A stretch of DNA of 64,000 nucleotides, from the NCBI RefSeq assembly GCF_020510525.1, contig NZ_CP075188.1, positions 4,092,001-4,156,000 on the forward strand, in the 5' to 3' direction. Below, one piece after another: positions 1 to 10,377 of the stretch. Within the stretch, counting starts at the first letter, position 1; each line of letters starts with the position of its first letter. The DNA comes from Quatrionicoccus australiensis. Its GTDB lineage: Bacteria > Pseudomonadota > Gammaproteobacteria > Burkholderiales > Rhodocyclaceae. Under the pieces are notes generated by a model. That model was not told the DNA's origin. It saw only the letters and a program-made list of their open reading frames with translations, and did not search any database. The position numbers and the translations under genes were made by a program.

Positions 1-3000
1 AGGCCCTGCAGACAGGCCGGGCAGGAAGTCAGGATCTTGACGTCGCCGGTAAAGCCGTCAGCGCGCAAGGCTGTCGCTCCCTTCTCGATTTCTTCCTGCT
101 TGCGGAATTTGACCTGGGTCGCGATATCCGGACGCGAATAGGCGAAGGAGCCGGCGTCGCCGCAGCAGCGGTCGGTCAGCGGTACTTCCTGGCCCATCAG
201 CGCCTTGGTCACGGCGAGCGGCGCATAGACCTTCATCGGCGTGTGGCAGGGATCGTGGTACATGTAGCGCGTGCCTTCGACACCTTCCAGCTTGACGCCC
301 TTTTCCATCAGGTACTCGTGGATGTCGAGCAGGCGGCAGCCCGGGAAGATCTTCTCGAACTGGTATTTCTGCAACTGATCCATGCAGGTGCCGCAGGAGA
401 CGATCACCGTCTTGATGTCGAGATAGTTCAGCGTGTTGGCGACACGGTGGAAGAGCACGCGGTTGTCGGTGGTGATCTTCTGGCCCTTGTCCTCGTCACC
501 CGACGAGGTCTGCGGATAGCCGCAGCACAGGTAACCCGGCGGCAGCACCGTGGTCGCGCCGATTTCGTAGAGCATGGCCTGGGTGGCCAGACCGACCTGC
601 GAGAAAAGGCGCTCGGAGCCGCAACCGGGGAAGTAGAAGACGGCATCCGAGTCCTCGGTCGTCTTCTGCGGATTGCGGATGACCGGGATGACTTCGGCGT
701 CCTCGATGTCGAGCAGGGCGCGCGAGGTGCGCTTGGGCAGGTTGCCCGGCATCGGCCGGTTGAGGAAGTGGATGACCTGCGTCTTGACGCTGGGCGCACC
801 CAGCGTGGCCGGCGGATGGGCGCGGCTATCCTGGATCAGGCCGAGCGCCTTGGCCGCCTTGTGGGCGAGGCGCTGTGCCTTGAAGCCGAAGTCCATCATG
901 ACGCCGCGCATCAGCTTGATGGTCGCCGGATCCTTCAGGTTCAGGTAGGTCATCGCCGCCACGGTACCGGGGCTGAAGCGCTTCTTGTCCTGCTTGCGCA
1001 GGAAATTACGCATGGCGACGGAAACATCGCCAAAATCGATGTCGACCGGACAGGGTTTGACGCAGCGATGGCAGACCGTGCAATGGTCGGCGACATCGTT
1101 GAATTCGTCAAAATGCTTGAGCGAAATGCCGCGCCGGGTCTGCTCCTCGTAGAGGAAGGCCTCGACCAGCAGCGAAGTTGCCAGGATCTTGTTGCGCGGG
1201 CTGTAGAGCAGGTTGGCACGCGGTACATGCGTCGAGCAGACCGGCTTGCACTTGCCGCAGCGCAGGCAGTCCTTGACCATATCGGAGATCTTGCCGATCT
1301 CGGACTGCTCCATGATCAGCGATTCGGTGCCGAGCAGCGAGAACGACGGCGTGTAGGCATTGCCCATGTCGCCGCCGGGCATCAGCTTGCCCTTGTTGAA
1401 ATGGTTGTGCGGATCGACCTTCTGCTTGTAGGCGCGGAAGGGTGCGATTTCGGCGTCGGTCAGGAATTCGAGCTTGGTGATGCCGATGCCGTGCTCGCCG
1501 GAAATCACGCCGTCCAGCGAACGTGCCAGGTGCATGATGCGCTCGACCGCCTTGTTGGCCGTCTGAAGCATCTCGTAATTGTCCGAATTGACCGGGATGT
1601 TGGTGTGCACGTTGCCGTCGCCGGCATGCATGTGCAGCGCAACGAAGACGCGGGCGCGCAGGGTTTCCTTGTGGATCGCCTCGATGCGCTCGATGATCGG
1701 GCGGTAGACACTGCCGTCGAAGATCTTGGAGAGCCGCGAATGCAGTTCCTGCTTCCACGAGACGCGTACCGAGTAATCCTGCAGGCGGTGGAACAAGCGC
1801 GGATTTTCCGCCCGGTTGCTCAGTTCACCGGCCTGCACGCCATAGGACAGGAAGCGCGATTCGGCTTCGGCGAGCGGCAGGTCGAGATTGTCGAGCAACC
1901 ATTCCCAGCGCAGACGCACCGCCTCGACATAGTCCAGGGCCGCCTGGCGGCGATCGCCGATCAGCACGTCGGTATCAAGCGTCGTGTCACCGCGGTGCAG
2001 CGGCAGTTCGCCCTTGAGGAATTCGGACAGCGCGTCGCACAGGGCGAGCTTGTTCTGTGTCGACAGCTCGATGTTGATGCGCTCGATACCGTCGCAGTAA
2101 TCGCCCATGCGCGGCAACGGAATGACGACGTCTTCATTGACCTTGAAGGCGTTGGTATGGCGCGAAATCGCGGCAGTACGCGAACGGTCGAGCCAGAATT
2201 TCTTGCGCGTTTCGGCGTTGACCGCAATGAAGCCTTCGGCGCCGCGCACGTTGCACATGCGGACAACTTCGGAAGCTGCCGCCATCACGGCATTTTCGTC
2301 GTGCCCGACGAGATCGCCGAGCAGCACCATCTTGGGCCGCCCGTGACGCTTGGCCTTGGTCGCGTAGCCGACCGCCTTGACGTAGCGCTCGTCGAGATGC
2401 TCCAGGCCGGCCAACTGCACGCCGGCGGCGAGACCGGCACCGCCCGGCTTGAAGTAATCGGTGATCTCAACGATGGCCGGCACCGCTTCGCGCACCTGGC
2501 CGAAGAATTCGAGGCAGACGGTGCGCGTCACCGGCGGCATCTTGTGCAGCACCCAGCGCGCCGCGACGATGATGCCGTCGGTACCTTCCTTCTGCACGCC
2601 CGGCACGCCACCGAGGAACTTGTCGGTGACGTCCTTGCCCAGCCCGACCTTGCGGCAGGCGGCGCCTGGCATGGTCAGGACTTCCTCGCCGAGCAGCTTC
2701 TTGCCGCTCGGGTCGAAGCGCTTCAGGCGGAATTCGACATTTTCCTGCTCGTGGATCTTGCCGTAGTTGTGATTGACGCGCTCGACTTCCAGCCAGTTGC
2801 CGTCCGGATCGACCATCTTCCACCAGGCCAGGTTGTCGAGCGCGGTGCCCCACAGCACGGCCTTCTTGCCGCCGGCATTCATGGCGATGTTGCCGCCGAT
2901 GCAGGACGCGGAAGCCGAGGTCGGGTCGACCGCGAAGACGCGGCCGGCCAGCGAGGCGGCTTCGGCGACGCGATCGGTGACCACGCCGGCGCCGGTGCGG

Positions 3001-3737
3001 ATCGTCGCGTACGGCGTTTCATGGCCGGCCAGCACCAGTTCCTCGACCGGACCGATGTCGATCAGCTTTTCGGTATTGATCACCGCCGAATAAGGCGTCA
3101 GCGGCACGGCGCCACCGGTGTAGCCGGTACCGCCGCCCCGCGGAATGATGGTCAGGCCGGCTTCGATACAGCCGCGCACGAGATGGCCGATTTCCTCTTC
3201 GGTATCCGGGTAGAGGACGACGAAGGGGTATTCGACGCGCCAGTCGGTCGCATCGGTAACGTGCGAAACGCGGGCCAAACCGTCGAAGGCAATGTTGTCC
3301 TTGCGCGTGTGCTTGCCGAGATACTTCAGTACCTTGCGACGCAGGTCCAGGGTCTCGCCAAAGCGGGTCTCGAAACGGTTAACGGCTTCGTGCGCCGCCT
3401 CGACCAGGCGCTTGACCCGGGCTGCGCGTACGCTGTCTTCCTGGGCACTTTCGGCGCGCCGCTTTTCGACTTCGCTCAGCCGATGACGCAAGGCGCTGAC
3501 CAGCGCATCGCGCCGCTCGCGATTATCGAGCAGATCGTCTTCCAGATACGGGTTGCGCTGGACAACCCAGATATCGCCGAGCACTTCGTAGAGCATGCGC
3601 GCCGAACGACCGGTGACGCGCTCGCTGCGCAGTTCGTCGAGCACCGCCCAGTTGTCGGCACCGAGCAGGCGGATGACGATCTCGCGATCGGAAAACGAAG
3701 TGTAGTTGTAGGGGATTTCGCGCAGGCGGGCAGTCAT
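1..3737 (-). CDS. FAD-linked oxidase fused to 4Fe-4S and CCG-type heterodisulfide-reductase-like domain (3' end outside window)
   Basis: The minus-strand reading frame is open from an ATG at 3735-3737 to the left edge (more than 1240 codons), so the C-terminus is missing. Reading it gives, in order: an N-terminal DUF3683-like part; a PCMH-type FAD-binding domain with a glycine-rich [11 protein letters not shown] stretch near residue 200; the FAD-oxidase C-terminal domain ending in GEHGIG; two CxxCxxC ferredoxin-type clusters ([11 protein letters not shown] and CHRCVKPCP); and CCG-type cysteine motifs (GCGSERL, CCGYPQ, CHTPMK, CCGDAG). The family is related to glycolate/D-lactate dehydrogenases that pass electrons through FeS centres. 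The true substrate is not evident; D-lactate or another 2-hydroxy acid is the usual guess. It is divergent from the MazG-like gene. A long plus-strand frame over this region is its shadow. Confidence 0.85.
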   Translation of the reverse strand, partial: MTARLREIPYNYTSFSDREIVIRLLGADNWAVLDELRSERVTGRSARMLYEVLGDIWVVQRNPYLEDDLLDNRERRDALVSALRHRLSEVEKRRAESAQEDSVRAARVKRLVEAAHEAVNRFETRFGETLDLRRKVLKYLGKHTRKDNIAFDGLARVSHVTDATDWRVEYPFVVLYPDTEEEIGHLVRGCIEAGLTIIPRGGGTGYTGGAVPLTPYSAVINTEKLIDIGPVEELVLAGHETPYATIRTGAGVVTDRVAEAASLAGRVFAVDPTSASASCIGGNIAMNAGGKKAVLWGTALDNLAWWKMVDPDGNWLEVERVNHNYGKIHEQENVEFRLKRFDPSGKKLLGEEVLTMPGAACRKVGLGKDVTDKFLGGVPGVQKEGTDGIIVAARWVLHKMPPVTRTVCLEFFGQVREAVPAIVEITDYFKPGGAGLAAGVQLAGLEHLDERYVKAVGYATKAKRHGRPKMVLLGDLVGHDENAVMAAASEVVRMCNVRGAEGFIAVNAETRKKFWLDRSRTAAISRHTNAFKVNEDVVIPLPRMGDYCDGIERINIELSTQNKLALCDALSEFLKGELPLHRGDTTLDTDVLIGDRRQAALDYVEAVRLRWEWLLDNLDLPLAEAESRFLSYGVQAGELSNRAENPRLFHRLQDYSVRVSWKQELHSRLSKIFDGSVYRPIIERIEAIHKETLRARVFVALHMHAGDGNVHTNIPVNSDNYEMLQTANKAVERIMHLARSLDGVISGEHGIGITKLEFLTDAEIAPFRAYKQKVDPHNHFNKGKLMPGGDMGNAYTPSFSLLGTESLIMEQSEIGKISDMVKDCLRCGKCKPVCSTHVPRANLLYSPRNKILATSLLVEAFLYEEQTRRGISLKHFDEFNDVADHCTVCHRCVKPCPVDIDFGDVSVAMRNFLRKQDKKRFSPGTVAAMTYLNLKDPATIKLMRGVMMDFGFKAQRLAHKAAKALGLIQDSRAHPPATLGAPSVKTQVIHFLNRPMPGNLPKRTSRALLDIEDAEVIPVIRNPQKTTEDSDAVFYFPGCGSERLFSQVGLATQAMLYEIGATTVLPPGYLCCGYPQTSSGDEDKGQKITTDNRVLFHRVANTLNYLDIKTVIVSCGTCMDQLQKYQFEKIFPGCRLLDIHEYLMEKGVKLEGVEGTRYMYHDPCHTPMKVYAPLAVTKALMGQEVPLTDRCCGDAGSFAYSRPDIATQVKFRKQEEIEKGATALRADGFTGDVKILTSCPACLQG

Positions 3738-3964
3738 GGAAGCAGCCGGGGGTCCGTCAAAAGGTGGATTTTAGCGTATTGCAGCGCAAGACGCGGGTTC
3801 AGTCGACCACGACATCGGCCCGGGGTTCAGTCCGTTTGCGCAGCTTGCCGGCCCGCTTTGCCCGCAGCGACGCGAAAATGCCGCTCCGCATCGCGTCGAC
3901 CGGCGACACGACAACATGTCTCGGGCAAAATCGCGACAGCCCCCCGAAAATCGACCTGGTTGCT

Positions 3965-4339
3965 ATGGAAAACTTCGAAAGATTGCTGGCTATCGTCAGA
4001 CGCAAAGCCGTGTATGACCGGAACAATCCCTGGTACAAGGACCCGGAAAGCTATCTGCACGGCCTCAAGGACGAGGTTGACGAGGTCATCGAGGAAATTC
4101 CCCGGCAGCGTGGCGCCTATCTGGAAGACGAACTGGGCGACCTGCTCTGGAACAGCCTGAATGCCGTGATCGCGCTGGAAAAGGCGCGCGGCATCACGCT
4201 TGAGTCGGTCCTCGCCAGGGCCTGCCGCAAGTTCGAAAGCCGTCTTTCCGGCATCGAGGCCGGACGTTCCTGGCAGGAGATCAAGGAAGAACAGAAGCAG
4301 GCGCTGGCGCGCGAACACGCCGCTGGCGCCAACCGCTGA
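3965..4339 (+). CDS. MazG-like nucleotide pyrophosphohydrolase
   Basis: A 124-aa single-domain all-alpha NTP pyrophosphohydrolase. The MazG metal-binding signature is visible: glutamates in KDEVDEVIEEI (about residues 36-46) and the acidic pair in EDELGDLLWN (about 55-64). Such proteins hydrolyse NTPs or damaged nucleotides to NMP and pyrophosphate. It is shorter than E. coli MazG, having one MazG domain rather than two. The ATG at 3965 fits the family N-terminus; the in-frame extension upstream looks like non-coding sequence read through. No strong Shine-Dalgarno is visible. It converges on the downstream membrane-protein gene with a 5-base gap. Confidence 0.85.
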   Translation: MENFERLLAIVRRKAVYDRNNPWYKDPESYLHGLKDEVDEVIEEIPRQRGAYLEDELGDLLWNSLNAVIALEKARGITLESVLARACRKFESRLSGIEAGRSWQEIKEEQKQALAREHAAGANR

Positions 4340-4344
4340 AAGCC

Positions 4345-4770
4345 TCAGTGCGGCAAGGCCGTCTGCGCCACCAGCCAGTAACGGACAAACTTGCCAACGG
4401 CCATGAACAGGCAGCAGGGCAACCAGTGCAGACGCAGCCAGCCGGCGGCAACGCAAAAGGCATCGCCAACCAGCGGCAGCCAGGACAACAAAAGGACGGA
4501 ACTGCCCCAACGCTGGAACGCCGCCAGATAAGGCAGACGCTCAAGTTTTTGCCAGCGCGGCAAATAGCGCCCGGCCCACCACGACAGCATGCCGCCCAGC
4601 GTGTTGCCAGCGGTCGACATGCCCAGCGCGGCAAAAACCAGGCTTGGCTCCTGGCGCAGGAAGGCGTACAGGGCCAGCTCGGAGCCACCCGGCAACAACG
4701 TCGCCGCCAACAGGCTGTAGAGGCCGAGGCCCCACAGCCCGTAAGCGGGATCGAACTCGGGCAGGGTCAA
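4345..4770 (-). CDS. YqaA/DedA-like VTT-domain small membrane protein
   Basis: A 141-aa integral membrane protein with about four hydrophobic helices. It contains [25 protein letters not shown] and a [14 protein letters not shown] stretch, which match the YqaA branch of the VTT (SNARE-associated) family. These proteins sit in the inner membrane; related DedA proteins are involved in lipid-carrier recycling, but the YqaA branch has no firm role. Its ATG overlaps the stop of the upstream chemoreceptor gene by four bases (ATGA), so the two are probably translationally coupled. Confidence 0.8.
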   Translation of the reverse strand: MTLPEFDPAYGLWGLGLYSLLAATLLPGGSELALYAFLRQEPSLVFAALGMSTAGNTLGGMLSWWAGRYLPRWQKLERLPYLAAFQRWGSSVLLLSWLPLVGDAFCVAAGWLRLHWLPCCLFMAVGKFVRYWLVAQTALPH

Positions 4771-6782
4771 GTGCGGAAACTGGCCGCGCTTTGCTCCAGC
4801 GAGCGCGCCACGTTTTCCAGCGCGCGCACTTCGCCGAGCAGACTGCCCGCCTGCAGACTGTTCGAGTCGGCAGCCTGGGCAATGCGCTCGACGGCCTGGG
4901 CGATGGCGTGACTGGTCGTGCCCTGCTCGTTCGCGGCACTGGCGATTTCCGAAGACGCCTCGACCGAGCGGCGGCCGGACTCGGCAATTGCCTCCAGTGC
5001 GGTTTCCGCCTCGGCGGCCAAGCGCGACGCCTCCCTGGCCTGACCGGCAATCTGCTTGGCGTTCTCGGCGGCGCTGGCGGTGCCGGACGAGGTCGAGGAA
5101 ACAGTCTGGGTGATCTGCGCCGTGAACTGGGCGGATTTTTCCGCCAGCTTGCGCACTTCGTCAGCCACCACGGCAAAGCCGCGTCCGGCTTCGCCAGCGC
5201 GGGCGGCTTCAATCGCGGCATTGAGGGCGAGCAGGTTGGTCTGGTCGGCCAGCTCGGAAATCGACCCGGCCATGCCGGCAATTTCCCGGGCATTGCTAGC
5301 CAGCTGCGCCATCAGGGCTTCGGCACTGGCCGTTTCTTCGGCAATCTTGCGCATTTCGCTGCTGACCGCGGTCGCTGCCGCCATGCCTTGCCGTGCCAGC
5401 GCCAGTGTTTCGTTCGCCGCCTTTTCGGAATGCAGGGTCTGGTCGGCCGTATGGGTGATGCTCACCGACAATTGCTCGACGGCCGCCGCCAGCTCGCTGG
5501 CGGAAGCGGACTGCTCTTCGGCCGCAGCCGCCACGGACTGGGCTGCCCGCTCCAGCGATTCGGCCGAAGCAAAGGCGGTGGTCGACGAGCGGGCAATGTT
5601 GCGCACCAGACCGCCGATATTTTCCCGGGCGGTATTCGCTTCGCTGGCAATCACCCCGATTTCGCAATGGGCCGGCGGAATCGCCTGCGAAAAATCGCCC
5701 GCCCCCATCCGGCGTACCCCCTCGGCCACCGGCATCACTCCGGCCAGGCCGCGGTTGGCGGCAACCCAGGCGGCCAGGGCACAAAGCAGCGCACCGAGCA
5801 GACAGGCAATACTCAACTGCCAGCGCATCGCGGCAGCATTCTTGTTGTATTCGTCGATCCAGGTACCCCCTGCCACCGTCCAGCCCCAGGCCGGCGAACG
5901 CTTGAAGACGACGATCTTCTCCCGCTCGCTGCCCTTCTCGTCGGTATAGGGATAGACAATCGTACCCTCTGCCTTGGCCGACATTTCGGTGGCCAGCATC
6001 AGCATCGGGCCTTTCACTTCCTTCGTGTTCTTGCCCTCAAGCTTGGGATGCAGCGTGAAATAGCTGTCTTCGACGTTCGCTTCAACCTTGATCGCGTAGG
6101 GATAACCGGTATCGCCGAACTTCATGCCTTTCAGGGTTTCGTTCAGGCGTGCCATGTCGTCGCTGACATTCGAACGCACCGACCAGGCACCGACCACCTT
6201 GCCCTGGCTGTTCTTGATCGGCAGGAAGGCACTGACGTAAAACTTGCCACTGCGCTGGACGACGCCCGACCATTCGTTGCCCTCAAGCACCGTCTTCGTT
6301 TCCGGGGCATTGGCGGCAATCGGCTTGCCGACCATGCTCTTGCCGTCCTTGTCCTTGAGCAAGGTCGCCGCGCGCACCATCTCACCCTTGTCGTTGAACA
6401 ACAGCAAGGCCGGCTCGGCGATCAGGAGTTCCTTCCAGCGCAGCATCAGTTTTTCGTTGCCATTGACCACTTCGCCGCCCGCCCGATAGACGGGCAGGCC
6501 GAAAGCATCCTTCTCGCCAGTCGCGTCCGCTGACTTCAGCGTATCGCCCAGCATCATCTTGAGGACACCCATGCGCTTGCGGCCAGCCGCTTCGTGCGTC
6601 TTGGCAGTCAGTTCGAGCAGGTCGACGACGGCCGAAACCTGACCGCGCGCCGCCTCTTCTGCACTCAGGCGCTCCGCGCGTGAAAACGTGAACAGCGAAA
6701 AAATTGCCACGATCGCAAATGCCAGGCCGCAAACGCCCGCCACAGTGATCGCAACTCGGGTAGCCAGCTTCCCGGTGCGCAT
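4767..6782 (-). CDS. Methyl-accepting chemotaxis protein with periplasmic Cache domain
   Basis: A 671-aa receptor. An N-terminal membrane helix (about 8-30) is followed by a roughly 280-residue periplasmic region of Cache type, ending in the characteristic [16 protein letters not shown] second membrane helix (about 320-345), a HAMP-like linker and a long helical signalling domain follow, with the conserved hairpin tip around [19 protein letters not shown]. The Cache type suggests a small organic acid or similar ligand, but the ligand cannot be read from sequence. No C-terminal CheR-tethering pentapeptide is seen. An AGGAGA ribosome binding site precedes the ATG. Divergent from ilvA. Confidence 0.93.
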   Translation of the reverse strand: MRTGKLATRVAITVAGVCGLAFAIVAIFSLFTFSRAERLSAEEAARGQVSAVVDLLELTAKTHEAAGRKRMGVLKMMLGDTLKSADATGEKDAFGLPVYRAGGEVVNGNEKLMLRWKELLIAEPALLLFNDKGEMVRAATLLKDKDGKSMVGKPIAANAPETKTVLEGNEWSGVVQRSGKFYVSAFLPIKNSQGKVVGAWSVRSNVSDDMARLNETLKGMKFGDTGYPYAIKVEANVEDSYFTLHPKLEGKNTKEVKGPMLMLATEMSAKAEGTIVYPYTDEKGSEREKIVVFKRSPAWGWTVAGGTWIDEYNKNAAAMRWQLSIACLLGALLCALAAWVAANRGLAGVMPVAEGVRRMGAGDFSQAIPPAHCEIGVIASEANTARENIGGLVRNIARSSTTAFASAESLERAAQSVAAAAEEQSASASELAAAVEQLSVSITHTADQTLHSEKAANETLALARQGMAAATAVSSEMRKIAEETASAEALMAQLASNAREIAGMAGSISELADQTNLLALNAAIEAARAGEAGRGFAVVADEVRKLAEKSAQFTAQITQTVSSTSSGTASAAENAKQIAGQAREASRLAAEAETALEAIAESGRRSVEASSEIASAANEQGTTSHAIAQAVERIAQAADSNSLQAGSLLGEVRALENVARSLEQSAASFRT

Positions 6783-6912
6783 GCAGATTCTCCTGATTAT
6801 TTTTTAATAAGCCGGCAATTCTGGGCCCCCGCATATCGCCTTGCAATGCCCCGGAGAGACAAACACTGCTTGAAGCTGCTAGATTTCGTCTTTTGCCCGG
6901 CAGGAAAACACC

Positions 6913-8451
6913 ATGCACGCAGTACCCGACTATCTGGAAAAAGTTCTCAACGCACAGGTTTACGACGTTGCGATTGAAACGCCGCTCGAACTGGCGACGA
7001 ACCTTTCCATCCGCGTCGGCAACAAGATCCTGCTCAAGCGCGAAGACATGCAGCCGGTGTTTTCCTTCAAGCTGCGCGGCGCTTACAACAAGATCGCCAG
7101 CCTCTCGGCCGAGAAGATGAAGCGCGGCGTGATCTGCGCCTCGGCCGGCAACCATGCCCAGGGCGTGGCGCTGTCGGCAGCGAAACTCGGCTGCCGCGCC
7201 GTCATCGTGATGCCGACCTCGACGCCGGCGATCAAGGTCGACGCGGTACGCGCGCGCGGCGGCGAAGTCGTGCTGCATGGCGATTCCTTCGACGATTCCT
7301 ACGCGCATGCGCTGGAACTGGAAAAATCCGAGAAGCTGACCTTCGTACACCCTTTTGACGATCCCGAAGTGATCGCCGGCCAGGGCACGGTGGCCATGGA
7401 AATCCTGCGCCAGCACTCGCGCCACAACGGGCCGATCCATGCCGTGTTCTGCGCCATCGGCGGCGGCGGCCTGGCGGCCGGCGTGGCCGCCTACATCAAG
7501 CGCCTGCGCCCGGAAATCAAGGTGATCGGGGTCGAGACCTTCGACGCCGATGCGATGAAGCAGTCGATCGCCGCCGGCAAGCGCGTCCGCCTTGAACAGG
7601 TCGGCCTGTTTTCCGACGGCACGGCGGTCAAATACGTCGGCGAGGAAACCTTCCGCCTGTGCAAGGAATACCTCGACGACATCATCCTGGTCGATACCGA
7701 CGCGATCTGCGCCGCGATCAAGGACGTCTTCGAAGACACCCGTTCCATCGTCGAACCGGCCGGGGCACTCGCCGTTGCCGGCGCCAAGGAATACGCCCGC
7801 CAGCACAAGCTCAAGGACAAGAATCTGGTCGCCGTGACCTCCGGCGCCAACATGAATTTCGACCGCCTGCGCTTCGTTGCCGAACGCGCCGAGGTCGGCG
7901 AACGCCGCGAAGCCGTGCTCGCCGTGACGCTGCCCGAGAAACCGGGCGCCTACAAGAAGTTCCTCGGCCTGATCGGCAAGCGCAACGTCACCGAGTTCAA
8001 CTACCGCTACCACACGGCCAGCGAGGCGCACGTTTTTGTCGGTATCCAGGTGGTCGACCGCCACGAATCGGGAAAACTGGTCGAACAGCTGGTCAAGCAC
8101 GGCTACCCGGCGCTCGACCTGACCGACGACGAAATGGCGAAGAATCACATTCGCCACATGGTCGGCGGGCATGCGCCGCAGGTCTGTGAAAAAGGCATGC
8201 AGGAACTGGTTTACCGCTTCGAATTCCCGGAAAAGCCGGGCGCCCTGATGAATTTCCTGACCCAGATGAGCGCCGGCTGGAACATCAGCCTGTTCCATTA
8301 CCGCAACCACGGCGCCGACTACGGCCGCGTCCTCGTCGGCATGCAGGTGCCGGCGGCCGAGATGGACGAGTTCCGGAATTTCCTCAAGAACCTGGGTTAC
8401 GCCCACTGGGATGAAAGCCGCAACCCGGCCTACAAGCTTTTTCTTGGCTAA
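6913..8451 (+). CDS. ilvA: Threonine ammonia-lyase, biosynthetic
   Basis: A 512-aa PLP enzyme of isoleucine biosynthesis that converts L-threonine to 2-oxobutanoate and ammonia. The PLP lysine is K53 in SFKLRGAYNK. The glycine-rich phosphate-binding loop GGGGLAAG and the SAGNHAQG motif are present. The C-terminal third holds two ACT-like regulatory domains (about 335-415 and 425-505), typical of the isoleucine-inhibited long biosynthetic form rather than the short catabolic TdcB. The ATG at 6913 has AGGA upstream. The gene stands alone between the divergent chemoreceptor and the sulfur unit. Confidence 0.97.
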   Translation: MHAVPDYLEKVLNAQVYDVAIETPLELATNLSIRVGNKILLKREDMQPVFSFKLRGAYNKIASLSAEKMKRGVICASAGNHAQGVALSAAKLGCRAVIVMPTSTPAIKVDAVRARGGEVVLHGDSFDDSYAHALELEKSEKLTFVHPFDDPEVIAGQGTVAMEILRQHSRHNGPIHAVFCAIGGGGLAAGVAAYIKRLRPEIKVIGVETFDADAMKQSIAAGKRVRLEQVGLFSDGTAVKYVGEETFRLCKEYLDDIILVDTDAICAAIKDVFEDTRSIVEPAGALAVAGAKEYARQHKLKDKNLVAVTSGANMNFDRLRFVAERAEVGERREAVLAVTLPEKPGAYKKFLGLIGKRNVTEFNYRYHTASEAHVFVGIQVVDRHESGKLVEQLVKHGYPALDLTDDEMAKNHIRHMVGGHAPQVCEKGMQELVYRFEFPEKPGALMNFLTQMSAGWNISLFHYRNHGADYGRVLVGMQVPAAEMDEFRNFLKNLGYAHWDESRNPAYKLFLG

Positions 8452-8462
8452 TTCTTTTTGCT

Positions 8463-8468
8463 TATAAT
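8463..8468 (+). promoter_or_regulatory. TATAAT -10 element for the sulfate-binding protein gene
   Basis: A perfect TATAAT lies 93 bases before the start codon. No convincing -35 hexamer is found at the usual distance (TTCTTG at 8441-8446 is the closest), which suggests activator dependence. CysB would be the natural candidate given the genes downstream, but that is inference. Confidence 0.5.
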
Positions 8469-8470
8469 TT

Positions 8471-8492
8471 TGTGAAAATTCATTCTTTCACA
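8471..8492. promoter_or_regulatory. Operator-like dyad TGTGAAA-N8-TTTCACA
   Basis: Two perfect 7-base arms (8471-8477 and 8486-8492) lie just downstream of the -10 box, roughly at +1 to +20 of the expected transcript. The arrangement fits a repressor site. The spacing is wrong for a CRP site (TGTGA-N6-TCACA), since here the TGTGA and TCACA cores are 12 bases apart. Confidence 0.45.
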
Positions 8493-8510
8493 GAATAATG
8501 CATCCTACCT

Positions 8511-8557
8511 AAACTCCAGTCATCGGAATTCAATTCCACTTCAAATGACTGGAGTTT
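8511..8557 (+). promoter_or_regulatory. 13-bp leader hairpin that includes the ribosome binding site of the sulfate-binding protein gene
   Basis: AAACTCCAGTCAT (8511-8523) and its exact reverse complement (8545-8557) can form a 13-bp stem with a 21-base loop. The 3' arm contains the GGAG Shine-Dalgarno (8551-8554) and runs into TTTTTG before the ATG at 8561. The structure could therefore hide the ribosome binding site, or act as a terminator/attenuator because of the T-run. Confidence 0.7.
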
Positions 8558-8560
8558 TTG

Positions 8561-9556
8561 ATGCGCAAATTTGCCCTTTCCGCGGCGTTGACCGCTACGC
8601 TGGCCATCGGTAGCGCCTTTGCCCAGACCTCGCTGCTTAACGTCTCCTACGACCCGACGCGCGAGCTGTACAAGGATTTCAACGCTGCCTTCAGCAAGCA
8701 CTGGCAGGGCAAGACCGGTCAGCAGGTCAATGTCCGCCAGTCGCACGGCGGCTCCGGCAAGCAGGCGATGGCGGTGCGCGACGGCCTCGACGCCGATGTC
8801 GTCACGCTGGCCCTGGCCTACGACATCGACGCCCTGGTCGAGCGCAAGCTGATCCCGGCCGACTGGCAGAAACGTTTCCCGAACAATTCCTCGCCCTATA
8901 CCTCGACCATCGTTTTCCTCGTGCGCAAGAGCAACCCGAAGAACATCCGCGACTGGGGCGATCTCGCCAAGCCCGGAGTCGGCGTCATCACGCCAAATCC
9001 GAAGACCTCCGGCGGCGCACGCTGGAACTACCTTGCGGCCTGGGCCTGGGCCCTGAAGCAGCCGGGCGGCAACGAGCAGAAAGCCGGCGAATTCCTCACC
9101 GCCGTGTTCAGGAATGTGCCGGTGCTCGACTCCGGCGCGCGCGGCTCGACGACCACCTTCGTCGAGCGCGGCCTCGGCGACGTGCTGATTGCCTGGGAAA
9201 ACGAGGCGCAGCTGGCGGTCAACGAGATCGGCCGCGACAAATTCGAGATCGTCGCCCCCAGCCTGTCCATCCTCGCCGAACCGCCGGTCGCCGTCGTCGA
9301 CAAGGTTGCCGAAAAGCACGGCACGCGCCTCACCGCGCAGGCTTACCTCGACTACCTCTATTCCGAGGAAGGCCAGAACATCGCCGCCAAACACTATTAC
9401 CGGCCGCGTGACGCCAAGGTCGCTGCCAAATACGCGGCGCAGTTCCCGAAACTCAAGCTGGTCACCATCGACGACACCTTCGGCGGCTGGCAGAAGGCGC
9501 AGAAGGCGCACTTCGCGGACGGCGGCAGCTTCGACCGCATTTACCTGAAAAAATAG
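8561..9556 (+). CDS. Periplasmic sulfate-binding protein of an ABC transporter
   Basis: A 331-aa precursor of the Sbp/CysP family. A signal peptide with cleavage probably after AFA (about residue 22) precedes the mature start [15 protein letters not shown], which is typical of sulfate/thiosulfate binders. Ligand-loop motifs [18 protein letters not shown] and [11 protein letters not shown] are present. The start is the ATG at 8561; a TTG one codon earlier is less likely because GGAG is six bases from the ATG. No cysT, cysW or cysA permease genes follow, so it must work with components encoded elsewhere. Downstream lie an EAL-like gene and cysK, so the setting is sulfur assimilation. Confidence 0.93.
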   Translation: MRKFALSAALTATLAIGSAFAQTSLLNVSYDPTRELYKDFNAAFSKHWQGKTGQQVNVRQSHGGSGKQAMAVRDGLDADVVTLALAYDIDALVERKLIPADWQKRFPNNSSPYTSTIVFLVRKSNPKNIRDWGDLAKPGVGVITPNPKTSGGARWNYLAAWAWALKQPGGNEQKAGEFLTAVFRNVPVLDSGARGSTTTFVERGLGDVLIAWENEAQLAVNEIGRDKFEIVAPSLSILAEPPVAVVDKVAEKHGTRLTAQAYLDYLYSEEGQNIAAKHYYRPRDAKVAAKYAAQFPKLKLVTIDDTFGGWQKAQKAHFADGGSFDRIYLKK

Positions 9557-9570
9557 GAAGGGAGCGCCGC

Positions 9571-10377
9571 ATGCCACTCAGCGAGCTGATCCGCTATTTC
9601 AATGCCGCCGACAGTGCCGGGCAGAGTACGCTTTACCCGGAGGGCAAGCGGGTCGCCGCCTGGCATGACGGCTTGCATCTCGCCTCGCGCTTTCAACCCA
9701 TCGTCGATCTGGCGCAGGAACGCATCGTCGGCCATCAGGCGACACTCGCCGTGCGCAGCGAGGATGGCACGCCGCTCAGCGCCGAAGCGGCCTACGAGCG
9801 CTGCAACAGCCCCGAGTCCATCGTCCATTTCGACCGCCTGTGCCGCACCCTGCATGCCCTCAATTTTCTCGCGCAGCAGCGTTATGCGGGCGGCTACCTG
9901 CAGGTCGCCATCCACCCGCGCCACCTGCTCGCCGTGCAAAACCAGCATGGCCTGGTGTACGAAGCCATCCTCAAGCGCTGCGGCCTGGCACCGGAAGACA
10001 TCGTGCTCGACATCGACGCCGGCGCGACAAGTGGCGACAATCGACTGGATACGGCACTCGCCAACTACCGCCGGCGGGGCTACCGGCTGGCGCTGCACCA
10101 GGCAAAGACGTTTGACGACGACTTGCTGCAGCGCTTGCAGCCGGCCATCGTGCGGCTCAGTGAAATTCGCCCGCCCGACACGGTCGACCGCCTGGAACCG
10201 CTCTATTTCGAGCTTTCCGGCATCGACAATGCCGATGATCTGGCGGCCGCCCGTGCCCTCGGCATCCATCTCGGACTGGGCCGCCTGTTCGGCGAACCGG
10301 CCGCTGATTGCCGGCCCACCCACAACGAACGCAGAGTCGCCTACAATTCGCCAACCCCAACAGGAGACCTGCCATGA
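9571..10377 (+). CDS. Degenerate EAL-domain-like protein (probably catalytically inactive)
   Basis: A 268-aa protein with the fold signature of EAL c-di-GMP phosphodiesterases: [19 protein letters not shown] near residue 41, and a C-terminal [11 protein letters not shown] that matches the usual QGYxxGRP end. The catalytic residues are lost. The EAL triplet reads Q-A-T (56-58), and the conserved E, DD and K positions are not recognisable in [16 protein letters not shown] and VRLSEIRP. It is therefore probably a binding or regulatory protein, not an enzyme. It sits 14 bases after the sulfate-binding gene and overlaps cysK by four bases (ATGA), so it belongs to the sulfur operon. Confidence 0.8.
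   Translation: MPLSELIRYFNAADSAGQSTLYPEGKRVAAWHDGLHLASRFQPIVDLAQERIVGHQATLAVRSEDGTPLSAEAAYERCNSPESIVHFDRLCRTLHALNFLAQQRYAGGYLQVAIHPRHLLAVQNQHGLVYEAILKRCGLAPEDIVLDIDAGATSGDNRLDTALANYRRRGYRLALHQAKTFDDDLLQRLQPAIVRLSEIRPPDTVDRLEPLYFELSGIDNADDLAAARALGIHLGLGRLFGEPAADCRPTHNERRVAYNSPTPTGDLP

Noticed and set aside
243..4160. A 1305-codon plus-strand open frame
   Set aside because: It is the antisense of the FAD/4Fe-4S oxidase on the minus strand, which has clear motifs; the plus frame has none.
8471..8492. CRP binding site
   Set aside because: The TGTGA and TCACA cores are 12 bases apart, not 6.
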